A stretch of 50,962 nt of DNA from Nitrosarchaeum sp. (GCA_018334095.1 JAGXTE010000036.1:1-50962); one strand, 5' to 3'. Positions 13,930-23,246 are shown, counted from the first letter of the stretch. Numbers and translations are program-made. The notes: generated by a model not told the origin, from the letters alone.

Positions 13930-14115
13930 ATGTTAAAATTCAAATGCAGCTCGGTTGGATTTGATTGTGGTTTTGTTGCCAAGGGCAAATCTGAAGAAGA
14001 AATCTTAACCCAGTGTGCAGCACATGCCACAAAAGATCATAACATGAAACCAGAAGAAATAACTCCAGAGTTACAGGCTAAAATTAAAAAAAATATCCAC
14101 AAGTCATTATTTTAA
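13930..14115 (+). CDS. DUF1059-like small protein
   Basis: A 61-aa protein that begins with two cysteines (CSSVGFDC), then an E-rich helix, a Cys and an AxH-ATKDHNM segment, and ends in a basic tail. This matches the DUF1059 pattern of short proteins common in archaea and bacteria. Cys and His residues suggest metal binding. It has its own TATA-like box (CTTTATACTA, about 13901-13910). Its function is unknown in the family. Confidence 0.78.
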   Translation: MLKFKCSSVGFDCGFVAKGKSEEEILTQCAAHATKDHNMKPEEITPELQAKIKKNIHKSLF

Positions 14116-14201
14116 AATATCTTGTTTCATTCCAATTATGTTATGTTTAGTTGTAAATAAGAAAATGATCCCGATTCAGTATTTTTTAGCTCAAGTTATT
14201 G

Positions 14202-14618
14202 TTATTGAAGAACTCTGGGAACTTTTTTCAAGATATGTGAAATTGAAATTCGTCCAGGTCCTATCACTATGAGCAAGAGGCATCCTGATAGAATCAGTAT
14301 CTCGAATTCTACACCTCCACGGCCTGCAAAACTCTGAGCTCCTTTTGCCACAAAGATTGCTCCTAACATTACTATTGATAACAACGATGCAGAAATTCTT
14401 GTTAACCCCCCTATGATCAGTAATATTCCTGGAACAAATTCTGCTAATGCGATTGGAATTTGCATTTCTGCTGGTAGTCCCATGTTTGGAAGATTTTCAG
14501 CAAAACCTGACTCAAATTTTCCTAATGAATGTGCTATGAATATTGCTCCAATTGTAATTCTTATTCCAAAGTGAGTGATGTCATGAAATATCGAGTTACG
14601 AATTGTCGCTTCTACCAT
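14202..14618 (-). CDS. DoxX-family membrane protein
   Basis: A 138-aa protein from ATG 14618 with four membrane segments and the DoxX features GxxFIxHSLGK near residue 30 and a Gly-rich GLTR-SASLLS segment. DoxX proteins are linked to thiosulfate or quinone oxidation and oxidative stress. The longer frame to 14663 is disfavoured because a TATA-like element (about 14640-14650) sits 22-32 bases upstream of 14618. It is divergent from the small exported protein at 14703. Confidence 0.82.
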   Translation of the reverse strand: MVEATIRNSIFHDITHFGIRITIGAIFIAHSLGKFESGFAENLPNMGLPAEMQIPIALAEFVPGILLIIGGLTRISASLLSIVMLGAIFVAKGAQSFAGRGGVEFEILILSGCLLLIVIGPGRISISHILKKVPRVLQ

Positions 14619-14639
14619 CTGTGAATAATTATTATGACT

Positions 14640-14650
14640 ATATTTTATCC
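14640..14650 (-). promoter_or_regulatory. TATA-like box for DoxX gene
   Basis: On the minus strand the sequence reads GATAAAATATA, about 25 bases upstream of ATG 14618. It fixes the shorter start and suggests a leaderless message. Confidence 0.5.
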
Positions 14651-14702
14651 TTAGGTAACACATGTGAATAAAGGTTAAATGTGATTATTGCGTATTTTAT
14701 TT

Positions 14703-14900
14703 ATGAAGTATACTGTTGCATTGTTTACTGTATTGGCTTTTGCAGCAATATTTGCTATGGTTACTCCGATGGACGTTGCAGTAGCTCAACCTTCTGGTGC
14801 AATGCCTGATGGTGAATACAAAGATGCGGATCATGAAGGAAAATCTTGTCCATCTAAAGAGAAAAAAACCGCATCTGGTGATGTAGGTTTGAATGTCTAG
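14703..14900 (+). CDS. 65-aa small secreted protein
   Basis: ATG 14703 opens a signal peptide (MKYTVALFTVLAFAAIFAMV) with a likely AxA-type cut before QPSGAMP. The mature part is short, polar and Lys/Asp-rich, with one Cys. A TTG at 14688 would add five residues and is less likely. The role is unknown. Similar tiny secreted peptides occur elsewhere in this window. Confidence 0.7.
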   Translation: MKYTVALFTVLAFAAIFAMVTPMDVAVAQPSGAMPDGEYKDADHEGKSCPSKEKKTASGDVGLNV

Positions 14901-14909
14901 ATTGATTTT

Positions 14910-15947
14910 TTAATTGATTTTGATCTTTTTGTAAGCAGCTTTTCCAAGTCTATTCATTATTCCAAGACCTAGTCCATTTCGTCTGATGCCTTGTACGAGT
15001 ATCACATCCATCTTTTTTGCATCAAACTCTCTGAATGTTTTAAACAAGTTAGCAGCTATAATGTCTGATTTTTTTCCTAAAAATACTGTCATATCTGATT
15101 TGTATTTGGTATTTGTAGTGCTAAGTACTCCTACCTTTTTTCCATGCTTTTTAAATTCTGATAAAAGTTGTAATGTCTTGTTTTTTACTTTATCATTTGG
15201 GCCTTCGATTAGAATTATTTTTGCATTTGGAGAATAATGTCTGTATTTCATGCCCGGTGAGCGATGTATGGATTTTGTTTTTCTTTCTTGTATGGATGGG
15301 TGGATTGAAATTTTACCGATGATCTTTTGAAGTTGTTCTATTGTTACAGCTCCCGGTCTTAACAGCATTGGAGTTTTTCTGGAAAGATCAATCACTGTAG
15401 ATTCAATTCCAATTTTTGTTTTACCTCCATCAATTATCATGCTAATTTTACCATTCAAATCATCAAATACATGTCCTGATGTTGTGGGACTAGGTCTTCC
15501 AGAAATATTTGCTGATGGTGCAGCTAATGGCGTACCTGTTTCATGTATCAATAATTGTGCTATTTTGTTTTCTGGCATTCTCACTGCAACCGTATTAATT
15601 CCACCTGTTGTAATTTTTGGAACTAACTCTGATTTTTTTAGAACTAATGTAAGAGGTCCTGGCCAAAATTTTCCAATCAATTTACTAGCTGTATTTGGTA
15701 TGTCTACTGCTAATCTCTTAAGATCCGAAATATCCGAAATATGAATAATGAGTGGATTGTCTGAAGGTCTGCCTTTTGCAACAAAAATTTTTTTGACAGA
15801 CTTTGAGTCCAGTGCATTTGCCCCAAGACCATATACTGTTTCTGTTGGAAATGCAACTATGTTTCCTGATTTTATGATTTTAGAAGCTTGTCGTATCTTT
15901 GAAATTTGTGGATTTTTTGAATTAATTTTAAGAATTTTTGTTTTCAT
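14910..15947 (-). CDS. sua5: Threonylcarbamoyl-AMP synthase (Sua5 type)
   Basis: It makes threonylcarbamoyl-adenylate from threonine, bicarbonate and ATP, the first step of t6A at position 37 of ANN-decoding tRNAs; KEOPS then transfers the group. The YrdC domain contains VAFPTETVYGLGANA, a K-R-S-NPL nucleotide pocket and GTPLAAPSANISGRPSPT. The linker SPGMKYRHYSP and a C-terminal Sua5 domain distinguish it from short TsaC. From ATG 15947 it is 345 aa; an upstream ATG at 15983 adds 12 residues. Confidence 0.93.
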   Translation of the reverse strand: MKTKILKINSKNPQISKIRQASKIIKSGNIVAFPTETVYGLGANALDSKSVKKIFVAKGRPSDNPLIIHISDISDLKRLAVDIPNTASKLIGKFWPGPLTLVLKKSELVPKITTGGINTVAVRMPENKIAQLLIHETGTPLAAPSANISGRPSPTTSGHVFDDLNGKISMIIDGGKTKIGIESTVIDLSRKTPMLLRPGAVTIEQLQKIIGKISIHPSIQERKTKSIHRSPGMKYRHYSPNAKIILIEGPNDKVKNKTLQLLSEFKKHGKKVGVLSTTNTKYKSDMTVFLGKKSDIIAANLFKTFREFDAKKMDVILVQGIRRNGLGLGIMNRLGKAAYKKIKIN

Positions 15948-16026
15948 TTTTGCTTGATTTTTGACTAATACGATTGCAGTCATATTAAGAGTATGGTGAA
16001 TTGTTTATCTTGATTTTATTTGTAAC

Positions 16027-16119
16027 TTATTTTCTAAACATCATCCAAATTCTGGTCCCAACAAAAATTCCTACTGCAAGTACTATCAATAATGGAACTA
16101 TTATTTGGCCTTCTTCCAT
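16027..16119 (-). CDS. 30-aa single-span membrane peptide
   Basis: The short acidic start MEEGQ is followed by one hydrophobic helix (IIVPLLIVLAVGIFVGTRIW) and a basic end. It could be a subunit of a larger membrane complex. It is shorter than the usual cut-off. The clean topology supports a gene, but nothing is recognised. Confidence 0.5.
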   Translation of the reverse strand: MEEGQIIVPLLIVLAVGIFVGTRIWMMFRK

Positions 16120-16233
16120 TTGTTTAATTCATCAAATTATTGTTTAAACTCTTTTCATACGCATGTTTTTGATGATTCTTAGTAAGCTTTCAAGCTTACC
16201 GTATTCTATGAACTAGTATCATTAACTAGATGC

Positions 16234-16389
16234 ATGAATACAAACACAAATTCAACAAAAAATGAAAGCAGTTGGAACAAAATGGTACACGCCCCTTTCA
16301 AAAAGGTAGTTGCCTTTGATCTCATATGTATGGGGATCGGAGTAGTAATCGGAATAGGAATCGGTGTATACCTAATAGCTGGTCTGTAG
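16234..16389 (+). CDS. 51-aa single-span membrane protein
   Basis: A polar Asn/Lys-rich N-terminus and a C-terminal Gly/Val/Ile helix (GIGVVIGIGIGVYLIAGL). It resembles the tiny tail-anchored proteins of thaumarchaea. A second small membrane ORF follows after 14 bases, so the two may be co-transcribed. Its function is unknown. Confidence 0.6.
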   Translation: MNTNTNSTKNESSWNKMVHAPFKKVVAFDLICMGIGVVIGIGIGVYLIAGL

Positions 16390-16403
16390 ATAGAGACAAA
16401 AAT

Positions 16404-16502
16404 ATGACTCTATTACAAAAATCCATGCCACGATACAAAAAATCGTATTATGCGATATTTGCTATTAGTGTGGTTACAGTTATCATCATGACAATTTTTT
16501 AA
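16404..16502 (+). CDS. 32-aa single-span membrane peptide
   Basis: A basic N-terminus (KSMPRYKKS) followed by one membrane helix (AIFAISVVTVIIMTIF) to the stop. It lies 14 bases after the previous small membrane protein. Its function is unknown. Confidence 0.5.
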   Translation: MTLLQKSMPRYKKSYYAIFAISVVTVIIMTIF

Positions 16503-16577
16503 TTCATGTACAACCTTTTTTTAATTTTATTTTTTAGATATAGTATAACTTAATTATGATTATCAAATAATTGTATT

Positions 16578-16775
16578 ATGGTTAGTAGAAAACTCTCAGC
16601 TAAAGAAATAGAAGAACAAAAAAAGCAACAAAAACTTCGAAATAAACTCTCTCGTGCTGCCAGAAGAAGTGGAAATGTTAAGAAAAAAGAAGGCAAAGTT
16701 AACAAGGCAAAAGCAAAAACAAAGACTCCTAGATCCCAAAAAAAGATGGCAACTGTGAAAAAATCTCGTTACTAA
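16578..16775 (+). CDS. 65-aa lysine-rich basic protein
   Basis: About a third of residues are Lys or Arg. A helical first half (AKEIEEQKKQQKLRNKLSRAARR) leads to a disordered KAKAKTKT-rich tail. It has no cysteines or signal. It may bind nucleic acid in the manner of histone-tail-like or ribosome-associated proteins. No family is recognised. Confidence 0.65.
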   Translation: MVSRKLSAKEIEEQKKQQKLRNKLSRAARRSGNVKKKEGKVNKAKAKTKTPRSQKKMATVKKSRY

Positions 16776-16970
16776 ATTATTTTTTCCAAAAAAACTTTAT
16801 TTCAAAATATTTTTAAAACTTTTCTGATACTTAGTATGAACGAATTCTACTCTTCTCTTTTATACAAACTCCATTAATCCAAATTAAATAGATAGGTGGA
16901 GGATTTCCAGACCAGGTTACCTCACATCATCTATTTGCCTTATGTTAAAAGTGATTTGGTTCAATCTAGA

Positions 16971-16989
16971 TTTAATCAAACCTTATCTT
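16971..16989 (+). promoter_or_regulatory. Variant of shared promoter block, copy 3
   Basis: TTTAATCAAACCTTATCTT matches the 19-base block at its first ten positions and then diverges. TTTATTTACAAAG follows, like the TATTTACAA after copy 2. It lies 82 bases before the GTG of the beta-propeller gene, unlike the 28-30 bases elsewhere. Confidence 0.4.
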
Positions 16990-17071
16990 TGGAAAATTTA
17001 TTTACAAAGTATGAAAATATTGCATAGTGTAAATTATCCACAATCTCTAAATATTCTTCAGCAAAGCAGAG

Positions 17072-19402
17072 GTGAACCTAACTTTGAATAAAATCATACT
17101 CGTATTTGCAATATCTGCAATTATTGTAATAGGTGGATTAGGCATGTATCTCTCAATTATCTCTTCACAAGTTACATCTGTTACAAGTAATCCAAACAAC
17201 ATAGTAACACCATTGGAAACCCCATCTCAATTTCCATATCAAATCAATGAGGAAGTTTTTGATTTGTCATTGTCAAATCACACAAATCTATCAAATGAAC
17301 CGATAAAATTCAAATCACATCAAGAAATTTCTGATTATCTCAAAGAATCAACTAAAAATCAGCAACAAATGATGTACATTCGAGATTCTGTAATGATGCC
17401 TATGCCATTTGCAGCAAATGAACCACGTCCTGTACCGTCTTCAATGAGAGAAGGAGCATTTGTCTTAGAAGAAGCATTGGAACTTCAAAAAAGAATTGAA
17501 AGCGGACCTGATGCTCCAACTGCAGGTTCTGGCAGTCCTATTGCTGATGATGTAAACAGTAACAGTGGAAATGATTATTCTGCTACTAATGTTCAAGTCA
17601 AAAATGTAGATGAGCCAGATTATCTCAAGACTGATGGAAAATATATCTACATTGGAACACAAAACACTATATCGATAATTGATGCATATCCGCCCGAATC
17701 TGCAAATGTAATTCTTAGATTTGCCTTAGATGTTGATCCTCAAAATATTGAAAATATGTTTCTAAATGATGATCGTCTTGTGTTGATGTATCATGGAAGT
17801 TCTGAGAGTCAAGCAATTTCAGAATTTGATTTTAGACCATATCCGATTTACAACTCTAAAACTATCATCTCCATACTAGATGTATCTGATAAGAAAAACC
17901 CAATGGTAATTTCAACACATGAGATTGATGGGAATTATTACAATTCAAGAATGATTGGAGATATAGTTTATGTCCTCTCCACAACTGGTGCTGATTACTC
18001 TAATCTCATAGTTCCAACCATAATGACAAAAGATACAGTACTATACCCTGATGTGTATAGATTTCCAAATCCTGAGCCTAATTACAACTTTAACACCGTT
18101 ACAGCAGTGGATGTTTCAGGCAAATTAATCAATTCAGAGACGTTCATGATGGGTTATTCTAACTCAATCTATGTTTCTGAAGATAATCTTTACATCACAT
18201 ATGAGAAAAATATTGCCCCAATTGATTATGAATTAATACAAAAAGAAAGGTTCTTTGATGTTGTTGTTCCACTATTGCCAAAAGATGCTCAAAACAAAAT
18301 AAAATTAATACAAAATGATTCCACAATTGATTCAAGAGAAAAGTGGAGACAAGTATCTTCAATACTGCAAGATACCTACAACAGTCTATCCAAAGAAGAA
18401 AAAGACAAACTATTTTCAAAGATACAAGATGCAATGATAGAATATGATTCTAAATGGCAAAATGACACAAGAAGAACTGTTATTCACAAGATTGCATTAG
18501 ATGAAGGAAATCTACAGTATGTTGCAAACAATGATGTACCTGGATATCCATTAAACCAATTTTCGATGGATGAACATTCTGGATTTTTCAGAATTGCAAC
18601 AACAAGTGAATCATTTGGTCCGCGTGAGACCATTCGATCAAACAACGTCTATGTTTTAGATGACTCACTCAAAATTGTAGGTAAACTAGAAAAGATTGCT
18701 CCTGAAGAACGAATCTACTCTGCAAGGTTCATGGGTGACAAGCTGTATCTTGTAACTTTCAAACAAGTTGACCCATTTTTTGTAATTGATTTATCTACAA
18801 ACACTCCAAAGATACTAGGAGAACTAAAGATTCCCGGATTTTCAAACTATCTTCAACCCTATGATGAAAATATCATTATTGGAATTGGTAGGGATACAAA
18901 AGAAAATTCTTGGGGTGGAGTAGAACAGAAAGGAGTAAAGATTTCAATGTTTGACGTATCTGATTTTAACAAACCAAAGGAGACAGATACCCTTGTAATT
19001 GGTAGCACTGGAACATATTCTGAAGCTACCGATAGTCACAAGGCACTATTGTTGGATAAAGATAAAGGAATTCTCTCAATTCCAATAAAGACTGACATGG
19101 CATCGATAATGCCACAAAACAAGATTGTAAATGAAGACTATGACAAACAGTGGTATGGATTTTACGTATATACTGTAGATGCTAGTGGATTTGAAGAGAA
19201 AGGACAAATTCAGCATTATACATGGCAGTATAATTATGGAGGTCAGTACATGCCACCAAGATCATTTTACATCAATGATTCTCTGTATACTGTAATGGAT
19301 GGAAGTATGAAGATAAATGATATTGATACTCTTGATGAACTTAACTCTGTCAAAATTCAGCAAACTGGAAATATAATTCCATATGTTACTGACTTACGTT
19401 AA
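17072..19402 (+). CDS. Secreted beta-propeller protein
   Basis: A 776-aa exported protein with an N-terminal signal or anchor (about 7-30) and then the archaeal secreted beta-propeller family pattern (Pfam Beta_propel). Hallmarks are NVDEPDYLKTDGKYIYIGTQ and later FRIATTSESFGPRE-NNVYVLD, RIYSARFMGDKLYLVTF and IPGFSNYLQPYDENIIIGIG. A charged helical insert at about 390-460 interrupts the blades. The family is of unknown role, probably envelope adhesion or binding. It starts at GTG 17072; a 26-codon upstream ORF overlaps the start. Confidence 0.88.
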   Translation: MNLTLNKIILVFAISAIIVIGGLGMYLSIISSQVTSVTSNPNNIVTPLETPSQFPYQINEEVFDLSLSNHTNLSNEPIKFKSHQEISDYLKESTKNQQQMMYIRDSVMMPMPFAANEPRPVPSSMREGAFVLEEALELQKRIESGPDAPTAGSGSPIADDVNSNSGNDYSATNVQVKNVDEPDYLKTDGKYIYIGTQNTISIIDAYPPESANVILRFALDVDPQNIENMFLNDDRLVLMYHGSSESQAISEFDFRPYPIYNSKTIISILDVSDKKNPMVISTHEIDGNYYNSRMIGDIVYVLSTTGADYSNLIVPTIMTKDTVLYPDVYRFPNPEPNYNFNTVTAVDVSGKLINSETFMMGYSNSIYVSEDNLYITYEKNIAPIDYELIQKERFFDVVVPLLPKDAQNKIKLIQNDSTIDSREKWRQVSSILQDTYNSLSKEEKDKLFSKIQDAMIEYDSKWQNDTRRTVIHKIALDEGNLQYVANNDVPGYPLNQFSMDEHSGFFRIATTSESFGPRETIRSNNVYVLDDSLKIVGKLEKIAPEERIYSARFMGDKLYLVTFKQVDPFFVIDLSTNTPKILGELKIPGFSNYLQPYDENIIIGIGRDTKENSWGGVEQKGVKISMFDVSDFNKPKETDTLVIGSTGTYSEATDSHKALLLDKDKGILSIPIKTDMASIMPQNKIVNEDYDKQWYGFYVYTVDASGFEEKGQIQHYTWQYNYGGQYMPPRSFYINDSLYTVMDGSMKINDIDTLDELNSVKIQQTGNIIPYVTDLR

Positions 19403-19409
19403 ACTCAAA

Positions 19410-19428
19410 TTTAATCAAAGGTTATAAT
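19410..19428 (+). promoter_or_regulatory. Shared 19-base promoter block, copy 4
   Basis: Identical to copies 1 and 2. It ends 28 bases before ATG 19457 but only 19 before TTG 19448. The uniform spacing at the other sites therefore favours ATG 19457 as the start. Confidence 0.65.
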
Positions 19429-19456
19429 CATACTCTATTAATTACAATTGATAAAA

Positions 19457-20488
19457 ATGTTCATGATTAAAAAAAGAGAAAGTGTTGCATTAATTGCAAT
19501 TGTTACATTTTGTTTTACTTTTCAATCCAGTGCATTTGGTTCTCCAATTCCTATAATTCTTACAGGTGATGAATCTTCATTTGATCTGAAGATTGGCGAA
19601 ACTATCGACATTAATTCGGACTTTGAAATTACTTTAGTCAATATACTTGATGATTCTAGATGTCCTACAGACGTCACTTGCATTTGGGAAGGTACAGTAT
19701 CTGCAGAAATTAAGATGATAAAAGATGGAGAAAGTCGTGGCACATACGTTATACCAATTGGATTAGCTGATGGTGTGGAATCTCCATTAATTGATGATTT
19801 TTATGTTATGTTGTATGATGTAAAGCCATATCCAATTAGTACTAAACAAATAGAGCTATCTGAATATGTTGCAACTCTGATTATCTCCCAAATAACAGAA
19901 CAAATAGATTCTCCACTAAAACAATTCAAATCAGGAGTTCCAATCAATAATACTAAATGCAGTGATGATTTGACGCTTGTAATTAAATCGAGTAATTCAA
20001 GCCCTGCATGTGTCAAGCCTGAAACTGTAACCAAATTACTTTTACGAGGATGGGCTTTGGATTTGCTAACTATTGGCAGTTTTGAGGAATGTGAATCTGC
20101 AGGAAATCCTGTAATGGAATCTTATCCAAGACAATGTACAACTCCAGACGGAAAACACTTTGTTGAGCAAATAAATTCGAAAATGATGAGTCCAGAATCA
20201 AAGTGTGAAAAATATGGCGGAACATGGTCTGCTGATCTAAACGAATGTGAATCTCTCTTGACTATAGATGATTTTACCAAAATATTGTCTGAAACACAAG
20301 ACATTGATTCTATTTTTGAACAATTTGGAAAACCTCATGATGATATTGGAAGTGGAATCCACATCTACGTGTATTATCTAAATGATGATTCTCAAATCTG
20401 GATAGGATATGTGGATGAAATTATCTATGTAAAACACATGGATGAAGAGGGTAACCAGATTGCAATTTTATATGAAATGATATATTGA
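19457..20488 (+). CDS. Secreted Cys-containing multi-domain protein
   Basis: About 343 aa with an N-terminal signal (VALIAIVTFCFTF). The first part is a beta domain with SRCPTDVTCIWEG, a motif seen in small secreted domains. Next come two short Cys segments, ECESAGNP---SYPRQC and CEKYGGTW---NECE, common in thaumarchaeal secreted proteins, and a C-terminal alpha/beta part. Paired cysteines suggest disulfides outside the cell. ATG 19457 is chosen over TTG 19448 from promoter spacing. Its function is unknown. Confidence 0.78.
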   Translation: MFMIKKRESVALIAIVTFCFTFQSSAFGSPIPIILTGDESSFDLKIGETIDINSDFEITLVNILDDSRCPTDVTCIWEGTVSAEIKMIKDGESRGTYVIPIGLADGVESPLIDDFYVMLYDVKPYPISTKQIELSEYVATLIISQITEQIDSPLKQFKSGVPINNTKCSDDLTLVIKSSNSSPACVKPETVTKLLLRGWALDLLTIGSFEECESAGNPVMESYPRQCTTPDGKHFVEQINSKMMSPESKCEKYGGTWSADLNECESLLTIDDFTKILSETQDIDSIFEQFGKPHDDIGSGIHIYVYYLNDDSQIWIGYVDEIIYVKHMDEEGNQIAILYEMIY

Positions 20489-20519
20489 TTGTTTCAATTA
20501 ATTTCAACAGATAATAGTT

Positions 20520-20630
20520 TTAATTTTGTCTATCTCTTAATTGGTGACAATCACAGTTGCATCCAGTTTGACATTTCATTCTTTTACAGTCAGAGCATGT
20601 TTTTTTATTCCAATATGGGGCAGTATTCAA
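20520..20630 (-). CDS. 36-aa CNCDCH metal-binding peptide
   Basis: From TTG 20630 the product reads MNTAPYW, then CSDCKRMKC and GCNCDCH. It matches the island ORF at 6728 over nearly its whole length, which fixes frame and start. Seven cysteines and one histidine in a short peptide suggest metal or cluster binding. It lies between two secreted-protein genes on the opposite strand. Confidence 0.68.
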   Translation of the reverse strand: MNTAPYWNKKTCSDCKRMKCQTGCNCDCHQLRDRQN

Positions 20631-20733
20631 TAATTGTATTTGTTTTATGATTATCTAACCTTTTCTTAATTTTCCATGGTTAATGTTTTTATGAAAAGTT
20701 GAAATTATACATTATTTGTAATCATTATGTTAT

Positions 20734-22323
20734 ATGATGTCCAAATTCTGGTTACTTTACATAATACTGGCACTTGCTTTTACTTTTCCATTTTCTTATG
20801 CTCAGCATCATGGAGGTGAGCAAGCCCCACCAATCAGTTTTGGTTCTGGTGAAGTAACTGTAAGTACCACATTATTTCCGGCAGATTTTACACCTCAAAA
20901 ATACTCTGATGTGAATTTAAAATTAAGATTTTTTGACACACAATCTAATGTTAATGTGGAAAATGTAAGTTATAGAGTTCAGATATTTTACGGTGAATCT
21001 CTTGTTGCAAATCAGATGTTTTTTGATAAAGACGGCGAACTAGTTATCAAAATACAACCAAAATCAAATTGTACACAAGAAGATTTGTGGAAATGTACAA
21101 AATATTATGGTGATGTTGATGCTATAGTTCCAAACGCCTTAACTTCTACACCTTCTAGCATTCCAGTTATTTCAGGACCTGTTTTTACTCAGAGTGGTCA
21201 ATATATTGTAAAAACTGACATCATAGGTGCAAAAAATCCAAAGACCCAAACTTCACAGGATATTCACTTTGAGACAATTGTAATTATCCCTAATGAACAA
21301 GAATTCAAAATATCTTCATCTGGCACTGACTATCAAATTTTTTCAAAAAATTTCCAAGGACCATTAACTAATTTTCAGTTTGATGATTCATCAAAATCCA
21401 TTTCTTTTGAGATGCCATTTGATTGGGCACATGTAGCACATGTGGATTTTGTAAAGAATTACTTTGAAATCCCAAAAAACTTTTTGCCTTTAGAAAATGT
21501 TGTTAGCTTTAATGGCAAAGCAAATGGAATACCGATCTTTCCAATAGATTTACACTATGACAAATATTCTGATGAAGATAGTAACATACTACATTTTATG
21601 ATTCATAACGATGAGCTAAAAAAACTCAAAAGTTCTGACTCTAAACTTAAAGTTGTAATTACCCCCGAAACACAATCATCCATAATTTCTAAAGACCTTT
21701 TCTTTGATAACGGCATTAAGGCAATTGCATCTTATGATTCACGATATTCTGAAAGTAAAAATATTTTATTTACAATAGTATTTTTTGATTCCAAAGGGGA
21801 ACTATCTGGTGATATCCGGTATGGATATGGCATAAAGGATCCAACTGGAAAAGAAACTGTAAACACTGGTGGAAACCTTAGCCTTTTGGGAATCGAGTTG
21901 CCAAATGGCATTGATTCTCAAGTGCTAAGCACACCCATACCTGGAAAGTACTCTATGCAAATTGTGCTATTGGGAATGGGGCAAAACTCCTATGACAGAC
22001 CAATGTTTCAAAAATTTGATTTTGAATTAAGTTCAGATGTGAACAAAACTGCATCTCCTAAAATTCCTACATGGATTAAAAACAATGCAGGCTGGTGGGC
22101 TGATGGAAAAATTGATGATAATTCATTTGTTCAGGGAATTCAATTTTTGATAAAAGAAAAAATAATGAACATTCCATCTACTCAAAGCTCAGGTAATGGT
22201 TCTGATGAAATTCCGCCATGGATTAAAAACAATGCAAAGTGGTGGGCTGATGGACAAATAGATGACAATTCATTTGTTCAGGGAATTCAATTTTTAGTCA
22301 AGGCCGGTATAATCAATCCTTGA
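20734..22323 (+). CDS. Secreted protein with two WIKNNA-WWADG repeats
   Basis: A 529-aa protein with a signal peptide (about 1-23, cut near SYAQ), a His-rich mature start, several beta-sandwich-like regions and a C-terminal pair of ~35-residue repeats. Each repeat contains WIKNNA, WWADG, IDDNSFVQGIQFL. Such repeats are typical of thaumarchaeal exported proteins and probably anchor to the envelope or to partners. The spacer between the repeats is Ser/Gly-rich. The body may be a CARDB/Ig-like binding protein. Its role is unknown. Confidence 0.8.
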   Translation: MMSKFWLLYIILALAFTFPFSYAQHHGGEQAPPISFGSGEVTVSTTLFPADFTPQKYSDVNLKLRFFDTQSNVNVENVSYRVQIFYGESLVANQMFFDKDGELVIKIQPKSNCTQEDLWKCTKYYGDVDAIVPNALTSTPSSIPVISGPVFTQSGQYIVKTDIIGAKNPKTQTSQDIHFETIVIIPNEQEFKISSSGTDYQIFSKNFQGPLTNFQFDDSSKSISFEMPFDWAHVAHVDFVKNYFEIPKNFLPLENVVSFNGKANGIPIFPIDLHYDKYSDEDSNILHFMIHNDELKKLKSSDSKLKVVITPETQSSIISKDLFFDNGIKAIASYDSRYSESKNILFTIVFFDSKGELSGDIRYGYGIKDPTGKETVNTGGNLSLLGIELPNGIDSQVLSTPIPGKYSMQIVLLGMGQNSYDRPMFQKFDFELSSDVNKTASPKIPTWIKNNAGWWADGKIDDNSFVQGIQFLIKEKIMNIPSTQSSGNGSDEIPPWIKNNAKWWADGQIDDNSFVQGIQFLVKAGIINP

Positions 22324-22416
22324 TATTGATTTGTTAGATGTGACACATATCACGTAGAAATCGACCATCCTTGTTAAATACAAAATTTGTAATCAATGCT
22401 TACCAAACACAAATTG

Positions 22417-22440
22417 GTCTTGGAAGTATATCTCCAAGAC
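22417..22440. terminator. Hairpin between convergent genes
   Basis: GTCTTGGA and TCCAAGAC form an 8-base stem with an 8-base loop, followed by TGATTTTATTAT on + and flanked by AT-rich DNA. It lies between the stops of the + gene (22323) and the - gene (22454), a good place for a bidirectional terminator. Confidence 0.6.
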
Positions 22441-22453
22441 TGATTTTATTATA

Positions 22454-22609
22454 TTATGGATTGACTTGCTGACCTTTTGTTCTGTTAATTATCTCTGATC
22501 TTAAAGTAGCAAAATCGGCTGTAATTTTTGTATTTTCCTTAATCTCTGTAAGTTCATTTAGTATCTTTTCTAGTATCTCGATTATTTTATTTTCTTGTTC
22601 TTCTGTCAT
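22454..22609 (-). CDS. 51-aa coiled-coil peptide next to mscL
   Basis: A charged helical protein (IIEILEKILNELTEIKENTK) with heptad-like leucine and isoleucine spacing, so probably oligomeric. It starts 7 bases after the mscL stop on the same strand, so the two are probably one operon. It could be a small cytosolic modulator of the channel, inferred from position only. Confidence 0.6.
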   Translation of the reverse strand: MTEEQENKIIEILEKILNELTEIKENTKITADFATLRSEIINRTKGQQVNP

Positions 22610-22615
22610 GATGTT

Positions 22616-22984
22616 TTATTTACTGACCTTTGTTTTATCATCTACTAGTTTGAATCTTGATAATACTTTGTAAAGTATGAATACTATAACTGCAATTATT
22701 GTGAAATCTATGACGTTTGCAATAAAATCCCCGTACTTGAATACTGAAATAGCTCCTGATACATTGTTGACAACTTCAGTTTCAAGTGACTTGAGATCTC
22801 CTGATGGTAATGCTAATCCTACAATTGGGTTTATGAGGTCGTTTACTAAAGCAGTAACTAACTTTGATGCTGCAGCTCCAATGATAAATGCAATTGCTAA
22901 TCCGATAATCCCAAAGTTTTTGAGAAAAGCCATGAACTCTTGAACAAAGCTTTGTTTTGGGGGCGGAGCGTCACTCATATCCAT
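22616..22984 (-). CDS. mscL: Large-conductance mechanosensitive channel MscL
   Basis: A 122-aa channel that opens under high membrane tension and releases solutes. The N-terminal helix (FVQEFMAFLKNFG) leads to TM1 (GLAIAFIIGAAASKLVTALVNDLINP), a short extracellular loop, TM2 (FIANVIDFTIIAVIVFILYKVL) and a charged C-terminus. All match the MscL family in order and length. The start could be Met1 or Met3. Together with MscS at 7114 it gives two tension-gated valves in this window. Confidence 0.93.
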   Translation of the reverse strand: MDMSDAPPPKQSFVQEFMAFLKNFGIIGLAIAFIIGAAASKLVTALVNDLINPIVGLALPSGDLKSLETEVVNNVSGAISVFKYGDFIANVIDFTIIAVIVFILYKVLSRFKLVDDKTKVSK

Positions 22985-23041
22985 TCTATTGTTTTTATAG
23001 TAAAAAGTGTTATCAAAATTTGTAAAAAGTATTTTGATTTT

Positions 23042-23128
23042 TTATTTTGTTTCTTCGTTCTTTGATTTTAGTTTGCCACATATAGAACAATCTTGAATCA
23101 TTGACTTGATCTTTTGCTTTAATCCCAT
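23042..23128 (-). CDS. 28-aa CxxC peptide
   Basis: A basic peptide with one CSIC knuckle at about residues 14-17 and a Lys/Glu-rich tail. One knuckle alone needs a partner to hold zinc. It lies between mscL and the Lrp-type gene. The short length makes it tentative. Confidence 0.35.
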   Translation of the reverse strand: MGLKQKIKSMIQDCSICGKLKSKNEETK

Positions 23129-23246
23129 GCTGAAGCAATTTCTGCTGTGAATATAATTTACAGCTATTCTGAGATATTGACTAATAATGCCTGTTTTCTG
23201 ATATTACAGCCTTGATCTAAACTTTGAAATATCTATCTGTCGTAGT

